5,340 nucleotides of DNA from Gammaproteobacteria bacterium (GTDB taxonomy: Bacteria > Pseudomonadota > Gammaproteobacteria > Steroidobacterales > Steroidobacteraceae). The position numbers and the translations under genes were made by a program. The notes beneath the pieces were generated by a model. That model made no database searches, was not told the origin of the DNA, and worked only from the letters and a program-made list of their open reading frames with translations. The DNA lies in NCBI GenBank assembly GCA_009923475.1, contig RFTM01000143.1:1-5340 (forward strand), in the 5' to 3' direction. This document shows positions 5,187-5,340 of this stretch, piece after piece. Position 1 is the stretch's first letter, and the number at the start of each line of letters is the position of its first letter.

Positions 5187-5340
5187 ATGCAGCAGTCGAC
5201 AGTCACCATCGTCACCATGGTCCTCTACATGGGGGTCTGCCTCGGGCTGGGGGTGCTGGCCTGGCGCCGCACCCGCTCTTTGGGGGACTTCATCCTCGGC
5301 GGGCGCAGCCTCGGCAGCTGGGTGACGGCCCTCAGCGCCC
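5187..5340 (+). CDS. putP: PutP-type Na+/proline symporter (sodium:solute symporter family), N-terminal part
   Basis: Only the first 51 codons lie in the window; the gene continues past the right edge. The product is an inner-membrane sodium:solute symporter, and PutP proteins import L-proline with Na+. Residues about 5-26 form the first hydrophobic helix (TVTIVTMVLYMGVCLGLGVLAW). RRTRSLGDF then leads to ILGGRSLGSWVTALSA. This closely follows E. coli PutP (DYILGGRSLGPFVTALSA, from memory), where the next residues carry the Na+-binding aspartate, here outside the window. The signature separates it well from most other family members, but 51 residues cannot exclude a close paralogue such as another SSS transporter. 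The start is supported by the GGAG site 5 bases upstream. It is transcribed divergently from the Alx gene across a 95-base spacer. Confidence 0.85.
   Translation, partial: MQQSTVTIVTMVLYMGVCLGLGVLAWRRTRSLGDFILGGRSLGSWVTALSA

Noticed and set aside
3982..5325. Long plus-strand open frame (447 codons) opposite the Alx gene, rich in Glu, Asp, Arg and His
   Set aside because: The charged composition is what the complement of hydrophobic membrane codons gives; no start signal or domain is seen.
1..5340. Mobile element, CRISPR, toxin-antitoxin or defence system
   Set aside because: No transposase, integrase, direct-repeat array, small paired genes or defence domains are visible. All complete genes belong to known housekeeping or metabolic families.

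Overview
The window is very GC-rich, densely coding bacterial chromosome. The proteins point to a proteobacterium, most likely a gamma- or betaproteobacterium: a PhrB-type iron-sulfur photolyase, an Alx/TerC membrane protein, a COG3565-type vicinal-oxygen-chelate (VOC) protein and the start of a PutP-type Na+/proline symporter. The genus cannot be fixed from the sequence. I see no tRNA, rRNA, insertion sequence, CRISPR array or phage gene.

Layout. Positions 2 to about 175 (+) hold the start of a DUF2207-like membrane or exported protein whose similarity stops abruptly. It is probably a gene remnant. About 130 bases without a convincing gene follow (about 176-303); they carry a G-quadruplex-type motif and a GC-rich hairpin. 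At 304-1863 (+) is a complete prokaryotic (6-4) photolyase with every expected Fe-S, catalytic and electron-transfer residue. From 1890 to 4055 (+) lies a compact three-gene unit: a classical short-chain dehydrogenase/reductase (SDR), a small VOC protein, and an alpha/beta hydrolase whose ATG overlaps the stop of the VOC gene. Convergent to it, 4081-5091 (-) encodes an Alx/TerC-family transporter. A 95-base divergent spacer separates that gene from putP, which starts at 5187 (+) and runs off the window end.

How the genes may work together. The SDR, VOC protein and hydrolase are packed as an operon and could act on a shared small-molecule substrate, but no substrate is visible. The photolyase (UV repair), Alx-like protein (metal or alkaline-pH homeostasis) and PutP (Na+-coupled proline uptake) are stress-related as a group, but each looks separately transcribed. 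Several starts (photolyase, SDR, Alx) lack a Shine-Dalgarno sequence and have a -10-like hexamer 5-9 bases upstream of the ATG, which suggests leaderless mRNAs.

I find no strong case for an undescribed system. The items most worth checking are the truncated DUF2207 gene next to a G-quadruplex motif, the SDR-VOC-hydrolase unit, the leaderless-type starts, and the operator-like palindrome in the alx/putP spacer.
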